Below, piece after piece: positions 36,455 to 50,800 of a stretch of DNA of 64,000 bases. Positions within the stretch are counted from its first letter, which is position 1. The number at the start of each line of letters is the position of its first letter. The position numbers and the translations under genes were made by a program. The notes beneath the pieces were generated by a model. It was not told where the DNA came from and made no database searches. It saw only the letters and a list, made by a program, of their open reading frames with translations. Origin of the DNA: Strigops habroptila (Eukaryota > Chordata > Aves > Psittaciformes > Psittacidae); assembly GCF_004027225.2 (NCBI RefSeq), contig NC_044282.2, positions 70,543,787-70,607,786 of the forward strand, in the 5' to 3' direction.

Positions 36455-39400
36455 GTAAGGGAATTCCTTTGCTGCTTATTTTATGGTATTTTCTGCTGTA
36501 AAGCATGCTTGTACAAAGAAAGAGCAGGTTGCAAAACTGTGTTTAAGAAGAACTGGATTTGTCAGCTGTGACAATAGCTGAGGGAAGATTTAAATAAAAA
36601 TAATAGGTGTTTCTCATCTCTAATGTCTATAATTAGTGAATAAAGCATAAAACCCAGCACATCATTACTCTGCCTCTCTCCACTGGGGGGAAAAAACCGT
36701 CAACAAAGAAGAGAAAACATGCAAAGCCAGTGTTCTGTTAGCTCATTTTGAGAGCCTGGTTCCTGTTCAGTATGCATTTAGCAGCGATGCATTCAAGTGA
36801 ATAATTTAGAGCTTTGATGACAACTTTTCAAGAGCAGTTTTATCAGTGTCAGACAGCTTCCCCTTTTTAACCATCTGAACACAAGACAGGAATCACCACT
36901 GACATTAGTAGTTTTGGCTTATCTTCCTGCTGGTTGGATAGGAAAGTCCCATTTTTTTCTGGTGGTGAATTAGCATTCTGACTTTTAGAACTTCCTGACT
37001 GTAAATGCTGAATCAAATGTATTACCATCAAAGGAAGAAAAGAGTCCAGCCTTGTACCAGCACTGCTGAAGTCACAAAGCCAGACACTCCTGGGAAATGT
37101 TAGAATTATGTTTGCATCATCTTAATTTTGCAGGTTATTCCTTCTGTGCTCTTAGGTACAGACAGCAACCTTACTGGTAGTAACAAGCGTGCTTACAACA
37201 GACCCAGTGATGCCACATTTACTCACTCAGATGCTGAAAGCAGGAACCCATCCCCGCTCAAAGTGCTTTGCTGCTTTGACAGTGCTTTTGGTGGCAGTTA
37301 GACATATGTGAGTAAGGATTATTTTAAGGACTGCTATGTTCAGCTGCACACAACTGCTCTGCCTTCTGGTATTCACACTGATAGCTTCACAGGGGATGGT
37401 TTTCAATTAAGCACAGTGTCAAGCCCTTTTTGTTCTGGGTGTATGGAGCTAGAGGGTGTAAGCAACTCACCTTGCCCTGCATGAAACATCTCAGCTGAAG
37501 GCAAAACCAGCTCCAACCTGGTAAGAATTTTTCCTATCCCTGCGGGTTGTTTTTTTTCAGGTTATAGCTTACAATTTCACTTTGTTGGGGGAGGATATTT
37601 AGATTAAAAAACACTTTGAAATCAAGATATCAGATAAAGAAAGAAATATCACTAAACACTTAGTATTCCCTTCCACAAGCTCACGGAGATTAAAGCTTTC
37701 TCATCAAACCTTATTTTTCCCTCTAATCAATGCAATTTTATGTAGGTGCACACCCTACCTAAGGTGCCAGGCTGCACAGTGTTCTATTGGATTCAGTAAT
37801 AGACTTAAATTTAGTAATTTTCTGATTGGAAATAATGGCATTATTCATGTGCCCTTGTACCAACTCCCAAGCCACCACCTGGCTCTCTTGATAATACAAT
37901 GTTCCTGATGCGCATTATCTCAGAGGTCTTAGCAAAAGGAAAGGTGTTACACAACTCTCCAGAGCAAATCCTGCAAGGAAGAGATCTCAGATAGGCACAA
38001 AAATGTTATATCCTAATCTTGACACAACATGTTCTGGATCCTTACACAATTTAAATGTACACAGCACTCCCTTACGAGGTATTACTTATAGCGGTTACTT
38101 ATAGCTGAGACATCTCACTTCTCCAGTATGCTTTGCATAGTCGTTGGGATATCTGGACACAAGAAGAGTGAAGAGCAGTGGGCTAATGGACTGAACTGGG
38201 GGAAATATGAACTTATTCTTAGTTTTGAGGTTACATGGAGGGTTTTTTAATAGCTCATGTTACTATGCAAGTAACCTGCAAAGGCAAATACCTAAAGATG
38301 GCGATCTAAATCCACAAGCAGCTGAGCATTGGCAGTTGGTTTGTATTCAGAGTTCTGCTTCCCCTACAAACCCAAATTTAAAATTTAGTTTCTTGGTGGG
38401 TTGATAGTTATATCTGAAAATTATGCATTAAGTCTTCTATCAGAGAGGGCGTTGTGAAGAAGCAAAGGCTAAAACTGTGTCACCACAACAGTCTATGTGT
38501 GAGTACAGAGTAAGCTGGAGCTACGAGAGCCAGCCTTAGAGTAGCTTGGGTACCAAAACACACATTAGCTTGCGCTGAGCTCCCTGCTGCTTGGCCAAGC
38601 ACCTCCTAGCAGCCAAACTTACTTCTGCCTCCCTGTATTACAGCCCGGTCATTTGTGTGACTGCAACGCAAGTGCATGTCAAGGCTGGTGCCGCCTCAGT
38701 GGAAAGGGAGAAGCTGTGCAGCTGCAAACAGCTGGCACAGCCTGGGACAAGGAACTAATGTTAAGGAGCTAAGTCAGCTAATGAGCATTACTGGAGACCA
38801 GAACACCTTTAGGCTTCTGCCCTCTCCACCCCCAGATCTGCAGCTCTGAGCTTCTTCATGTAGTGAGTTGCACACAGCTGTGTATGAAAGCTGTCAAGAG
38901 CTGGAGATTATTTTGTTTGCCTGAGAGGAAAGGATTTACTGACACTAGCCAGGAACTGTGATGAGATTTTGTTTACCAGGCAACTGCAGGGCTAGAAATC
39001 AATACACCAAAATTGCTGTGACCAGAAATTAGACTCAGTGAAAAAAAGAAAAAAATTCATTAAGACAAGCTATGCCTCACATCACACCTTTGCATGACTG
39101 ATTTAACCCTGTTATCTCCTTTCTGCTCTCTCTCATAATGACCCCTTTAGAACAAAACATTTATGTAGTGTCACTTGTAAAAACTCTGAAAGAGAAAAAA
39201 AATACTGGCAGTCCTTTCTGATGAAGCACTTACTAATAAAGGTTTCAAATTCAAATGCTGTTGAAGAACTTAACAGGAAATTATAAAACTACAAATACGT
39301 GCCTAAAGTCACTGTGCAACATCTGTAGCAATTGCTTTTATAGAAGCTTTGATGGGTACACTTTATAATAATTCTTTTCCTTGACATGACATAAACATCA

Positions 39401-42400
39401 ATTGTCCCACGTTTGCACTGGTTGTAGTCATATTAAATAGGTAAAAAGATTTTCTTACCAGCACCGTGCTAGGAGCTGTCCTGCAAGTGATCTGAAGATG
39501 AAGTGAGCAGCTTTATGAACTAGCCGAAACAATAGCAGGAGTGTATGAAATTGCAGAGCAAGGGGAAAGACAGGAGTAAGTGACTGGATTACTAATAGAG
39601 CTGGGGAGCTCTGGAGGAGTGGGAGAGTGCTGCAAAGTACCGGCATCTAATAAACTCAGTGTAGCCTATGCTAATATGCCTTTCTTCAGAAAAAGGGCAG
39701 AGCCCCAATGCCCTGCTCATAGGAATCAGCATGGTGCTGCTGGCACTTCTGGCTAATTTAGGCAAATAGAAGGAAATAAGCCAGATACAAGGACACAACT
39801 CTTTCATTGCTGTTATCTTCCTTTCAAAGTGATAACCTTGGGATAGCAAATGAGAGTTGGCAGAAGGACCACCAGATTGTGATACAATCATGTGGTACCT
39901 TTGCTGTATGCACATTTTTATGAAGCACGTTGGAGGGGGGCAATTTTTCTTTTCTTTCTCTCCCCTATTTTTCCCTCCGAACAGAAATATCTGCAGTTAG
40001 TGCTCATCCCAGCAAGAACAGTAGTACATATATTTGCAGATAGTGGAGAAAAAGAGCTTCAGTCTACATGGTTATATGTATGTATTGCTGGCAATCAGCA
40101 GAAAGCATCAATTGTCTGTTTCCTCATAAATGCTCACCCACGAGCTCAGATTTCACCTGAACACACTGTGTGGTGCACAAGCTTGCCTAGCCCTCAGGCA
40201 GAGCTATATAATAAGATGTTCACTGCCAGCAGATTGAAGCTTGGTTTAACACCTATTTGCCCACGCAGAACTAGCAGCAAAGGGAAATGAAGGTGGCTGT
40301 TGTGCTGCCCTGTTCATCCAAAAACTGATAGTGGGCGTTTATGTCTTATTGCAAAGTAGGTGTAAAACACAGAAATCATTATAGTTGTTCCTGGACTGGG
40401 AGGCAGAGGTGTGTTGGCACACCCCATGGTGCTGGTGCCCCAGGATTTGGGATGTGAGGCAGAGCAAGGGGTACGTAGGGCACGCGTGCCAGGGGCAGAG
40501 CAAGTGGTTCCTTTGGAACTAGGAGCTAAGAGATGCTACAATGTCCTACAGTGTAGCCATAGCCCTGGGTAGCAGGGAAGGAAGAGCAGAAGAAAGAAAT
40601 CCTCTTCCGACAAGGGAGGTGTGCTGTTGCTATTAAAAAAAAAGAAAACCAGGAGGTACTGGGGGTTTAATTTTTGAAGGCACAGAAGTCCAGAGCTATA
40701 TGGCAGTAGGTGACTTCCATTTGCAACTGGTTTCAGACTGGAATTTTAAGAGCACCATTCTTTGTGCAGATCTTTCTTTCAAATTCAAAGAATGATGGGG
40801 ACTAAGTTGTATTTAAAGCTGGACTACAAGGTCATTCATCCACACGTCCCACATGTTTGGTAGACAGATCTCATTGCATTACATTTGGTTTTGCCTTTCT
40901 GATTTAAGCAATAGCAGATTTTGCCTAGGAAACCCAACAGAATTTAATCAGTGCTGAATTTGAAATGACATCAAAGAAGCTTTTACAAGAAAAAAATAAA
41001 AAAGAGGAAAAAAAATCGTTTGATTAAAGTTACCAGCTTAAAATGATTTGTTCACAGTTCATCTTCTGAAGGGAAAGCCCCCATAAAAACAACCTACAGT
41101 AGAAAGTGTGTGTGTATAATTTGAATAGCTGCCATTCAAAGCCAGACAGAGAAAATAAAAGGCTACATGCTCTTCGAGTTCTAAACTCAAGCCTCAACTG
41201 CTTCCAGTCTCAGCACAGCTGGAGGTTTCTTGCTAAATTTACAGCAGTAAAGCAGTGAACAACCAGGAAAATGAAAGCAGCGTAATCAGACTTCAGGCTC
41301 AGCAACCCAGGGCTGAGAGCAGAGCAGCTCACCACCCCTTTGAGACCAAAGGCCAATCTCAACAAGCATCACAAAAAGAGATGTCACTAAGTGGCTCCAT
41401 TTCTATTAGGTAGAGTTAAAAAGCCAGAATTGTATTTAATTGTACTTTTGAAAGAGAGCTACAAACCAGCTACAAATTTGATTTTGTTGAATGTAGCGAA
41501 GGTTTTGGGACAGTTTCAGTGAAGCAGTGCTTCTGCGCATTTCCTGAGGGATGGATTAAAACATTGGATAGGACTTTCGCCAAGTGCCAGATCCTACTGA
41601 CATTCTAGATTATCGAAGCGTATCTCCCTGCTTTGAAAACAACTACAAAAAACAGTCAATTCTGAATATTTTGCCTATTTAGCCTTTAGTTTGGCAAAAA
41701 AATGCTCCATTTAGGGTGATATTTCTGAAGTGGGTATTGAGAAAAATGCTGCTGTGATCTGAGGCTCCCCAGTTTCTCATGAAATGAATACCACATGTTA
41801 GTCACCCTCCCCAGCTCTATAAAGATCAAGTCATAAATCTTTCTGGCATCTCTGTTCACTCTCCTGATTACGCTCTATAGTACTGATAAACAAAGCAGGG
41901 TCTTTTTGCTAAGTTGTTGTCTGGAGAGGCTTGTGAGGGCGACTGTAGTTGTGTAGATAAAGCCTCTAACTCCGTATTAATATATAGTGGAAAAAGAAAA
42001 GAAATAAGAGCTGTCAGAGTATGGAGTAAGAGATACACCTTGCATTAGCATTTCAGAGCTGAAGAAATGGGCTATTGAGATTTAGGTGGCATGATATTCT
42101 GCATTCTATTAAAAAAAGTATCATCATCATCAGAGAACATTTAACATAAATCCTTGCTACGGATTCCCTGCAGGAATAAGGTGGCCTAGCTAACAAAGCC
42201 TTGATTTATTCAATAAAACATACTCCTTGTTCCTTTAAAATGGAGACAGGGCACCTACTTCTGCCATCTCCATGGTTCGGCTGCCACTGCACAAATGTTC
42301 CTTTATAACTAAGGAGTACCTGGGCACTACTGCATGTCCTTATGTACAATGCTCTCCATTCACATACCTGGTGAGAAAGAGCAAACAAGGACACAAGCAA

Positions 42401-45400
42401 TGGCTAAACACACAGAAACTTATGCAAACTCCCACAGACACACCATTTCCCCCCCACCAGAACTTTCACGTAACAACCTGTTTGCAGACACATGAAGGAA
42501 GTCAAAACAGGAGCAGGATTTGCTGCCTTAGCTCTTCTCTTTGCAGCCTTGCTGGAGAGAAAGGAGAAAATCAGGGTCTCAGAATGTATAGCCTGTAAAA
42601 CAGCTTTACTTGTTCCCAAAATATGCTTTTGCTTCTCATCAATCATCCTCATGAAAATGCTGTGCCAGAGACATGTTCATCTCTCATTCATTACATGGTG
42701 CCACCAGGAACATGAATGCCCCTTAGACTTCTAAAACGCCCGTGGTTTGGGGCACATTGTGCAGCGGGGGCAATCCAGCAGATCTTCTGGATCTGGTCCA
42801 AGTCAGAGATTCCCACTGGCAACACACATCTGGGGTGGTCCTTGGGGTGATCTAAAATCACATGTCTATAGAGCAAGTAGGTCTTATTTATCAGCATCCC
42901 AGTTGGTGCCAACCCACTGACAAATACCATCCTTAAATCAGATGTGTAAGGAGCCCCGCTGGGGTCAGAGAGACTGTTCACTTGGGCAGAGCTTATGCAC
43001 AAGAACTGCAACGTAAGATCCTGCTAACTGCAATGACCACAGACTTGGCCCAAACAAAGGGATGTAGCAAAAGCATTGAAGAGGATTCTTAGGGCAGGAA
43101 TTGTGTCCTTGTGCAAAATTACCCATAGAGTATGCTCCAAATGTAGATATGTAATAGGAATGAGTAAAACACAAGCACAATATACCTATCATCAATCATC
43201 CAGCAAAAGGGCTATCTTATTTTGCTATAGCCAGTCTGCTGTGTTACAGCCCTCCTTCAACATTAGCACAACAATTCTTCCAAAGGAGATCTTCCACCAA
43301 CCGTGCATCAAAAACCTGCTTTATGAAAGTTGCAATGCTGTTTCTGATACAGCGATCAGAAACCCAACGGGGAGAGAAATACAACTGAGGAATGACACTG
43401 CTGTAACATGCCTACTTTTTAGTGTGTAACTCTGAGCAGCTCATAAATAGCACACGCTAAAGAGCAGCCTCCGGACGTTATAAATGCACATTACCACTAC
43501 AGTTAGGCTGGATGTAAGCGCGTTACGAATTGGAACAGAACACTTCCATTCCCACAGCTTTCCCAACATGGCTATGAGAAAATAAATTACAGCGTAGGAA
43601 AGTGGCAAGTTGTGGTCTGTATTTAGAGGAGGAGGAGGCGGCAGCAGATAACTGCGCGAAACAGCGCTTTGCACTGAGTGTGTTACGCTGTGAAACTCTG
43701 CCCTGTTTTTCTCTAAACAGTTACGCATAAAATAAAACAGCAGCCTGTCTTAATGCACTCCAAACCCCAACCCTCTCCGATTTAAATACACCTAAACCTT
43801 GTTTATAAGCAGCATCTTTCTGCTTAAGATGAAAAAGCATCCTAAGTATTAATCCTGCATTCTTCACTGGGTTTAAAGAAAGTACCTAGCAGAAAAAATA
43901 TTCACTAACCAACATCAGTGCCAGGATAGCTACAAAATTGCTTTCTACATGTCTGTGATAATTCAAGCATCATTTGTACTTGGGAAGAAACATGAATAGT
44001 TGGTTACTTTGGGACAGTACTTGCCTAGCTCCCTTTGGAAACCGTTTGTGCTCTTAAATCATTTATTCCTGGTACTGTGCTCAGCTGATGGTGCCATACA
44101 TCAGCTCATCTCAAAAGAGAAGAGCTATATAAATTCTTTGAGTGGCGCTTCCCCAGCACAGTACTCTCGCCCCTTGTCCTGTGGCTGTGACATCGGTACA
44201 ATCCAGCACCCTCTTTGCACTTACCAAACCTCAGGGAAGGCTGGCAATTTCCATTTGCCCCCTAAATTACCAGACCTACTTTCCTTTAAAAACTCTGATC
44301 TTTGCATCCCTTCCCACCCCTTGATACACTGCAGTTTCTATAATCGTCACCTTATGTAAGAGACCCAGAACCAGGAGCAGTTATTTATCAGTGTTTGCAC
44401 ACCCTCGCTTTCTCCCTGGAGAGCACCAAAATAACCTAATAGATCCCTGCCTGATCCACGTGGCCCGCTGCGCATCCTTGTGCCCGGTGGCACCTGCCAT
44501 CAGCTGGTACCAACTGTCCCCCTCAGGGGAGTGATGTTGGGGACAGAGAAAACAGATTCATGCTGCTGCTACCACCATGAGGTCTGTGCTCTGGTGTTCC
44601 CACTCTGCTCATGGCAGAGGTCCTGTGTGACACCGCAGGCAATGGGGTACCCCACTCTGCTGATGCCCTGGGCTTTGCCCTACAGGAAAGATGCAGGAAA
44701 ACGGGAGGGAGCATCCATGGCCCCAGAGCCATTGCAGCACACAAGTGTGCATGCAGCCAGAGAGCCAGGCTGCCTTCCGACTTCACCCCAGGAGCCTGTT
44801 CGTGTCTTTTATTGTTTGCCTTTTGATTTTCAGGTGGCTCTTTTGTAGCATTGTCACTCAGCTGGTTTCTAACTGACCTGGCAGGTTTTTACTGCTCTCT
44901 TCCTGCTTGCTGGCAGAACAACAAAGTCTGGGGGATTTATGTGTCCCAGCTCCCACACAGGAGCTGTGAGCAAAGCCTCCTCCTGAGGAGAGGAAGTTTT
45001 TGCTGACAGATGCCTCTGAAGTGTCCCTGTGTATTTAGGCTCTGATCCATCAGAGCACTGGAGCTCAGCCTTAGGCACATCCATATTGCTGTCACCAGGC
45101 TATGTAAAGTAACGTTGGTATTTAAGTCTTTTGTGGGCTTAAAGCTTCGGTTTATTGTCCTGGCAGCTCCTGCAGTCATTATGTGGCCTGCAGTGCTCTA
45201 GGTTGATGATTTACAGAACAGCAAAAAAAGAGTCTGCAGCATGCACGTATTTCTGCAGTGTACAAGAACAGAATAACTTGCTTGCCCCATTCTAGGGAAG
45301 GGCTTTTACAAGCAAACATGCATTTACCCTTTGTACTTCCATCACAAAGTTTATGGACCCAGTACAGTTTTCCCCTGTGCAAAGCACCAATAGGCAGGAG

Positions 45401-47783
45401 TTGCTCTAGAAGTCAGTAGTGCACTTATAGCAACCTATAAGTGCCTGTTAGACACCATACAGGGTGTTAGGGCTAGCAGCAGCCCTATAGGGATAGATAC
45501 CTTCTCCAAGATGTACTCACTGCTTCAACCCAGTCCTTGTCTTGCTGATTTAGTTCGTGCCAAACTTGTTTGTTTTTAAAATCTCCACTGACTTTGTCAT
45601 GAGAAGTTACTTTGTGGGAAGCAGATGGGAACTAGTGTTATTCCAGAAGGCTGGAAGGGTTTCTAAAGAGGCCAGACAAGGTTGTCAACAATATCTAGTT
45701 TGCAATAAAAATACCTTTCTGTTTTAAAACAAGAAAATGTTTGGGTTTATAGTGAAGAAATCTCAACTTCTTATCAGCGAGCAGACTTTTTGGTGCAGAG
45801 AAACCAGCACCCTAGCTTGAACTTTGTGTTACTGGTATCCTCCATCAACTTTATTCTTTGGGCAAGCCATTCCTTCAATGAGCTGCTGTCGAATGGTGCT
45901 CTCAAAAGGTGATCATCCCTGCCTCACACCAGACCACTTTGCTTCTGTTTCTCTTCCTTTTCTGCAGAAATGAACCCCAAAGACTGTTCAAACCAAAGTA
46001 AAAGACCTCTTTTTAATAACTTGCCAGCCAGACAAAATTAGTTTTGCTGATAAGGGAAATCCACTTGTTTTCTGGAAGAGAGACGGGAAGCAGCCGTGCC
46101 AGCTCAGGGTATCGCACGCAGCCAGGACTGGAAATAGCAGCACTCAACCCCAGAGTTCATCTGTGAGCCACTTCTTCAATAAAATAACCCAAACAATTTC
46201 CTGATGCTTCCCTAATTGCCTCTCTCTGAAATTCTTCTCCTCCCTCTTTGGCTTTTGAAGAAGAATAGTGCAAGTCCCTTTCACCTTTCTTCTCTTCAAG
46301 AACTACATTGCTCTTACTGACAGGGTTGAAAACTCACCTCAGGTTTTTGCTAAAGAGAAGTTAAGCTTCTTGACTTTGTTATTTGCTCACCTTCCACAGT
46401 GCTGCCATATAGCAATAATCAATAAATAGACATTTCTACATTTGAAATGTAAAGCTACCTGGTGTCATCATCACATAATTTGTGTTATAATAATGCTTGG
46501 TTTTCATCTGACCTTTAGAAATCAGCAGATTCAATTACTTGTAGCATTTGCTGAAGATCCTCCAGGGATCTCACCATAAATTATACTGTATTCTACAAAT
46601 AGATATGACAACACTAATCAGCAAATTAAATGACAGTGATCATTCCTGCAGAGATACTCAAACATCTGATTGAGCTGGTACATCAGAACTGCGCAGCCCA
46701 CAGCTTCAGTCTGCAAGAGATACTGCTCTCATGCATAGGAGATGCTGACCTTGCAAGCAGGAACCTGTAGGTTACTTAAGATGTCTGATAAAAGAAGAGA
46801 GAAGAAGGCTGATGCCTCCAAACAAAAACTCATGGACATTGATGGATGGTGTCTCCAGTCCCTTCATTAATATTTTGCTATGATGTTGCCATTTGACTTA
46901 ACACAATTATTTCCCGACTGCCCAGGGCTGGACACTTTCTAATAACCACTCTTTCCTCAGGGTTGGGTAAGGCATGGGAGAGCTGTCACTGCCCCAGCAC
47001 CAAGATGCTGCCTCCCTCCCGGCAGTCCTTGCCAGATGAACCTAAGGCAATACCTCCTGGAGGTATCCTCAATAGCCTACTCGACAGCCATTTCACAGTG
47101 GATGAGGATCAGACCTTATCTCATCTCCATCCTCATTGCCCTGTCAAGTTGCAGTGGAAGAGTCTTTACGTGTCAAAACCATGCACCATCAGCCCGCTGC
47201 TGCTGGGACTGTGCCCCATGTGTTGCCTTGCACAGCACAGTGAGAGCAAAAATGCTGGGCAGAAAGGAGGACTTTTGGGTGCAAAAGACCTTCTACAGGT
47301 CATAGAGCAAAGACGACCGAGGCTGGGACGAGGCTTGTAAACCTTTGGTAGAGAGAAGCATGGAGGAACCACAGGCCATGGCTGTGCTGGGAAGGTCAGC
47401 CACATGAGCACCAAGACATGTTCTGTACTCACAGGCAGAGTCACCTTGGTTCAGCCCCATCCTCAAGCCTTTCATTAGAAGCAGGAGCTGCAGGAGGTGG
47501 GGGCAGCATGGAGCCGAGAGGTGCAATTACATCCTCTACCACAAGCTGTTATTTTGACAGCTCTATTACAGTCATATAGAAACAACTCCTGGGAAGTGTA
47601 AAGCACTGCAAAAAACGTCAGGGAAATCATCTGTCCTGCAATATGCCAGCTTTCACTGAGGAAGAGGAGTAGATGCCAATGAGGAGATATGCGATGGGTT
47701 CTTTCTCCAGCTTTTCTTTGGCTGTAGCTGGTTATTATTCACCTGAAAGCCACCATGTCTGCTCTTACTTCTGTCTGGTTTAT
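36455..47783. other. Intergenic DNA; no genes seen
   Basis: Non-coding. The segment at about 36560-36870 is AT-rich with POU- and homeobox-like motifs (TATGCATTTA, GATGCATTC) and looks like a candidate conserved element. A perfect 10-bp hairpin lies at 45421-45444 and a near-palindrome at 47050-47066. All frames are short and protein-unlike. Confidence 0.5.
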
Positions 47784-47860
47784 CATAGAATGATAGAATA
47801 GTCAGGGTTGGAAAGGACCTTAAGATCATCTAGTTCCAACCCCCTGCCATGGGCAAGGGC
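47784..47860 (-). mobile_element. CR1 LINE fragment (extreme 3' end)
   Basis: The plus strand shows CATAGAATGATAGAATAG, then GGTTGGAAAGGACCTTAAG, ATCATCTAGTTCCAACCCC and CTGCCATGGGCA. This is the reverse complement of the avian CR1 3' end. Only about 77 bases remain, so the copy is severely 5'-truncated. It belongs to the same family as the copy at 5908-6035. Confidence 0.88.
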
Positions 47861-50800
47861 AAAATCCATCTGATGTTTATTTCATAGCAGCTCTCTATCC
47901 CAGGAGATGAATTCATTTTTCATATGAGCATGAAGACCTCATCCACAGCTGAGGGGAAGGGACAAACAGCCCTTTCCTGAGCTGCCTTTCTTAGGAAAAA
48001 GCCAAAGCAGCTCATCCCAGGAATCACTAGGTGTGCTCACATTTGAAGTTTCAACTCTGCATCCGCATGTAGTACAGATTGTGGAAGATACTGCAGTGAT
48101 TTCCTACCCTGAGTGCCATTGGCACCAAGTCCTTGTGTGCTGTGCATATCCATGCCAGGACTTGGTGAGGGGTTTTGTGAATGCAGCTGCATTTCGTAGT
48201 TTGACAATGGTATCATGTCCTGCGTAGACTAAGACTTACCTCAGTCTAAACTACAGCAACCCTCAAAGGAGCATAATACAGCCTGCAGCCACCTCTGCAA
48301 TAGCAAATAGAGCCACATGCTCAGCCCAGCACATGGCTACAGCAAGGCAGCCCTGCTGGCACCCAAGCCATGTTCTCCATCCACTCTGTTCCTTCAGGAG
48401 CCTGTATCACCACCCAGAGCGGTTGGTCACCAGAAGAGCTCTTTGCTCTGCACACCTTTGGGTGGTAGAGATCCAACTTCCTATCCAACAACATGCTGGG
48501 AGCAGATACACCCTGCCAGTCTAACACCAAAAGTTTAGTATTAAATGTCTCCTTACTTTTCTTTCTCTTATAACCTGCACATAGTGCTTTGTAGCAACAT
48601 CAGATAACCCAGTATGAACAATGCTGCTCATTTATATTGCCTCCTTGGCATTCTCCAGAAACATATATGCAGTTTTCTCTTATTTACCACTCCTCCCACC
48701 TTGGGGAAAGAAAGCAGAACTGCTGGTGGAGGAGCTCCACACTCCCTCCCAGCTCCTGGTGGCAGTTGCTTTACAGCAACAGTTTGTAAGGCAACACAAA
48801 TGGTTTGAGAGGCAAGTGTGTGTTATAGAGCCCTACACAGAAGAAATGCCTGTCAAGTACTCCAAAAATTCATTGTGACTTTAGTACATTCTTGTTTGAC
48901 AAGAGGTATCCTGCAAAGTTTAGATTTCATCTCTCATTATTGCAAATTATTCTCCCAGCTGAAGTGCCTTTTCTCTTAGGCAATACACTGCAAATTGGTG
49001 CTGCACTCTGGCAGTCAAGGGAGGCTCAATCAGCATCTCCCTTCTGTCAAGGGAATGCCTTTGAGGGCTTTGCTTTGCACCTGACACTTCTTGTGAAGGG
49101 GCCCTCACAGCAAAAAGGAAAGCTTTCAATCTAAGGAGCAATGCCCGAGTGCTGCTAGCAGGAAGCATCCTCACTAGCATCTTAGAGAAGCTTTAACCAC
49201 TGCATAGACAGACATGCTTAATCTCTTTCTTCTACTTACAAACCAATGACACCATCAAATGCTTCCAGAGGAGATCAGGTTATGCAGACTCAACTGTATG
49301 GAGTAACATTGCATCCTGCTGTAGCAACTCTGCGTGCCAGCAGAAGGTGTTTTCAAACTAAAACAAAGTACAATTTCATTCATTTGTACTCGTATTTACT
49401 TACCCACAAGCAGCCAAACCCCACATGTCTGTTTGATGCTGGTATCCAGGTTGCATTACCAGGAGCTGTCATGGTGCCATGGAGGGTAAACGACAATCAC
49501 TGCAAAACAACCCAACCTCTCCTTGAAATAGTGAATGTACCTTTGGAGCTGCCTCTTTATACCCATCTGGAGCTGATGAAGGTCAATCCCTCCACCCTTT
49601 CCCACATATGAGTCAGCAGAATTGACTTGTTCTCCCCTCTCTCCTATACCAGGTGGCCTCAGAAGCTGCCTGTAGATGAGTGTTGGCTCTTCATGTTCTA
49701 CTAACATGTGCCAAAAGTACATGCCTTCCCATTGCCCTCATCCTGCCGCTTGGTCCTTCTGGTGCTTTGGCACCCAGGTATTCCTGTTCACACTGGTCTT
49801 AGCGCTTCTACTGCCTCTTCTGCAGGTGTGCACCAGGTCTGCAGCACCACCAGCAATTTCACTGCATGAAGGGCTGTGCTTTGGCATGGATCTGCTGCTT
49901 GTTTAGGGTGTCTGTGCTGTTGCATGTTAGTCAGATGCTCAAATGTAGTGTGTTGAAGAGGTGGGTGTATGTCTCTCAGGCAGAAGTTGTGATTTTGCTG
50001 TTAAAGCAGGCCTAGTAAAGAATGAAGCTCTGTGCCCACTTTTTACTGTCAAGCCCACACTATACATCTGGGGAAGCCATACAGGTAGCTTCTGCTGTGC
50101 TTAGCACCACGTCTGCAGTGACATTATCATTTCACCTCTAACAACACGCTTCCAAGTGTGCCAACCTCAGCTGATGCCACTGTCACCATGTGGAAGTGCC
50201 TTCAGTGTTTTAGAGTGCCATAAAGTGGCACTTATGTTCTCAAAGGTTAATTTTTCAAACCCTGTGTGTACCTGCTGGTAAACCCTAATTCCTGGCTTCC
50301 CAAATGTGCTTTCTTTGGAGCCCTCCAGGAAGCTACGGGTTTGCTAAGGAGCAGTCTCAGCCTCTGTGCTCCTCACAGGACAGCTCAGGGCTATGGGCTC
50401 CTGCGGGGAACCTTGGGGTAGGTCTGACTTTGCCTTGTGGGGAGTGGTGGCCTTTCCCAAAGGTTGGTTTTTAGAGTACGTGGAAGGAAAGGACTTCATC
50501 CAAGCCCCACAGAGGACTGCAATGCACTTTGTGTCCATCAGGAGGGTGATATAATCTTGTAGAGGATGGTACTACTACAAACCGGAGCAGTTGTCCTTGC
50601 ACATTGATCTGGACTATGGGAGAAAATGCTTATGTTGAAGTGCAGGAGCTCTGCTCAGCCAAGAGGTGCATTGGGAATCAAAGCAACTCGAGGACATTTT
50701 TAGCTCTCTGCTCTGTCTCCACCACCTTGGTGCAGTTTGCCAAGGATGGAGAGAAAGGCTCTGAGTCCCACAGGAACAGAGCTCTTCCCTCCTCCTTGCC

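Noticed and set aside
45421..45444. Perfect 10-bp hairpin with a 4-base loop
   Set aside because: About one such hairpin is expected by chance in a window of this size with short loops; it has no context.
47050..47066. 17-base near-palindrome ATACCTCC-T-GGAGGTAT
   Set aside because: A single central base leaves no room for a hairpin loop; as a dyad it matches no known factor and may be chance.
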